NCBI GenBank assembly: GCA_016933985.1
Contig: JAFGTU010000468.1
Span: forward strand, 1-5,755
Reading direction: 5' to 3'
Source: Sedimentisphaerales bacterium
GTDB taxonomy: Bacteria > Planctomycetota > Phycisphaerae > Sedimentisphaerales > Anaerobacaceae
Length of the DNA: 5,755 nt
The position numbers and the translations under genes are program-made. Shown here one piece after another: positions 4,923 through 5,755 of the stretch. The notes under the pieces were generated by a model. The model saw only the letters and a list, made by a program, of their open reading frames with translations. It did no database searches and was not told where the DNA came from. Position 1 is the stretch's first letter; every line of letters begins with the position of its first letter.

Positions 4923-5755
4923 ATGAAACGAATTCTTGTCTTCGTAATCCTGCTTGCTAACTCTGCAAATACTTCAAAAGCCGAATTCTGGGCCGGCTGG
5001 CGCGGACCGCGAGGGGACGGGACCTGCATCGAGCAAGACGTCCCCACCAACTGGGATCCGGCCGGTGCGATCTGGAAGACCGAGCTCCCAGGCCAGGGGC
5101 ACGCCTCCCCGATCGTTTGGGGCGATCAGGTGTTGACCGTCACCGCCCTGCCTGCCACCAGGGAGCGCGTGTTCCTTTGCCTCGACCGCGCCGGCGGGAA
5201 GATCCTCTGGCAACAGACCGTCGTGCAGGGGCCGCTGGAGAAGATCAACAAGGAAAACAGTTATGCCTCCGGCACGCCAGCCACCGATGGCGAGCGGGTC
5301 TTCGTCACCTTCCGTGTCGGCGACGAAATCGTCGTGGCTGCGCACCAATTGGCTGGCGGAAAACAGATCTGGCTGGTCCGGCCGGGCACGCACACCGGAG
5401 AGTGGGGGTTTAGTAACGAACCGGTGCTATTCAAGGATAAGGTCATCGTGGATGGCGACAGCAAGGGGGATTCTTTTCTAATTGCCCTGCGGCGCACCGA
5501 CGGCAAGACGCTCTGGCGCGTTAACCGCGTCAATATGGGGATCAGCTATAGCGCCCCGCTGATCCGTGAGATGGCCGGGCGCACTCAATTGATTCAGTGC
5601 GGCGACCGTTGCGTGGCCGGTTTCGATCCTGACACCGGCAAGCAGCTCTGGACGGTGGACGGCCCATCGCAGGAATTCGTCGCCACGCCGGTTTACAGCG
5701 AGAACGCCGGCCTGGTTTTCGTCAGCAGCAGCTGGCCCAAGCAGATTCTGCTGGC
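4923..5755 (+). CDS. Secreted PQQ-like beta-propeller repeat protein, 3' end cut by window
   Basis: An open frame runs from the ATG at 4923 to the window edge, 277 residues without a stop. Residues 1-20 form a Sec signal peptide (MKR, then a short hydrophobic core, likely cleavage after SKA at 20). The mature part has WRGPRGDG (26-33), common at the start of planctomycete PQQ-like proteins, and repeated blade motifs with a GK.LW/GK.IW core: GGKILW (91-96), GGKQIW (145-150), DGKTLW (193-198) and TGKQLW (238-243). The family is annotated as PQQ-binding-like or BamB-like; such blades often bind no PQQ and serve as binding scaffolds, so enzyme activity should not be assumed. It starts 26 nt after the Tat-signal gene, with GGAG (4908-4911) 11 nt before the ATG, so it is probably the third gene of the same operon. 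Family members are commonly 400-450 residues, so a third or more may lie outside. Confidence 0.9.
   Translation, partial: MKRILVFVILLANSANTSKAEFWAGWRGPRGDGTCIEQDVPTNWDPAGAIWKTELPGQGHASPIVWGDQVLTVTALPATRERVFLCLDRAGGKILWQQTVVQGPLEKINKENSYASGTPATDGERVFVTFRVGDEIVVAAHQLAGGKQIWLVRPGTHTGEWGFSNEPVLFKDKVIVDGDSKGDSFLIALRRTDGKTLWRVNRVNMGISYSAPLIREMAGRTQLIQCGDRCVAGFDPDTGKQLWTVDGPSQEFVATPVYSENAGLVFVSSSWPKQILL

Noticed and set aside
4906..4926. Six-codon frame ATG...TGA whose stop overlaps the beta-propeller ATG (ATGA), as a coupling leader peptide
   Set aside because: It has no ribosome-binding site of its own, and the GGAG it contains is better read as the site for the ATG at 4923; chance overlap is likely.

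Overview
The window reads as a piece of a moderately GC-rich bacterial chromosome, most likely from the Planctomycetota (possibly Phycisphaerae-like). This is inferred from gene content, not from a marker gene. The right half encodes a secreted acetylxylan-esterase-like hydrolase, a Tat-exported TIM-barrel protein and a secreted PQQ-like beta-propeller protein, a set typical of planctomycete genomes.

Left part, minus strand (1-2361): a branched-chain amino acid operon. A near-consensus sigma70-type promoter (about 2333-2361) would start a leader of about 195 nt with several hairpins. It is followed by ilvB (acetolactate synthase large subunit, complete) and, 26 nt on, ilvN (small regulatory subunit, cut by the window edge). 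Together they would make the holoenzyme for the first common step of valine, leucine and isoleucine synthesis.

Middle, plus strand (2446-2802): a single-gene unit transcribed divergently from ilvB. An extended -10 promoter drives a short Nfu/NifU C-terminal-domain Fe-S protein with an extra N-terminal cysteine cluster. A hairpin plus T-tract terminator overlaps the end of the gene.

Right part, plus strand (2819-5755): three genes for exported proteins with short gaps (47 and 26 nt), probably one operon. They are a Sec-secreted alpha/beta hydrolase, a Tat-signal TIM-barrel/aldo-keto-reductase-like protein, and the first 277 residues of a PQQ-like beta-propeller protein that runs off the window. 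A role in polysaccharide or other extracytoplasmic carbon turnover is plausible but not shown by the sequence.

The part least explained by known genes is the structured ilvB leader. It has successive hairpins, one with G-U pairs that form only in minus-strand RNA, and a 7-nt segment exactly complementary to the ilvB ribosome-binding region. It is the best candidate here for an undescribed regulatory element. No rRNA, tRNA, CRISPR array, insertion sequence or phage gene was seen.
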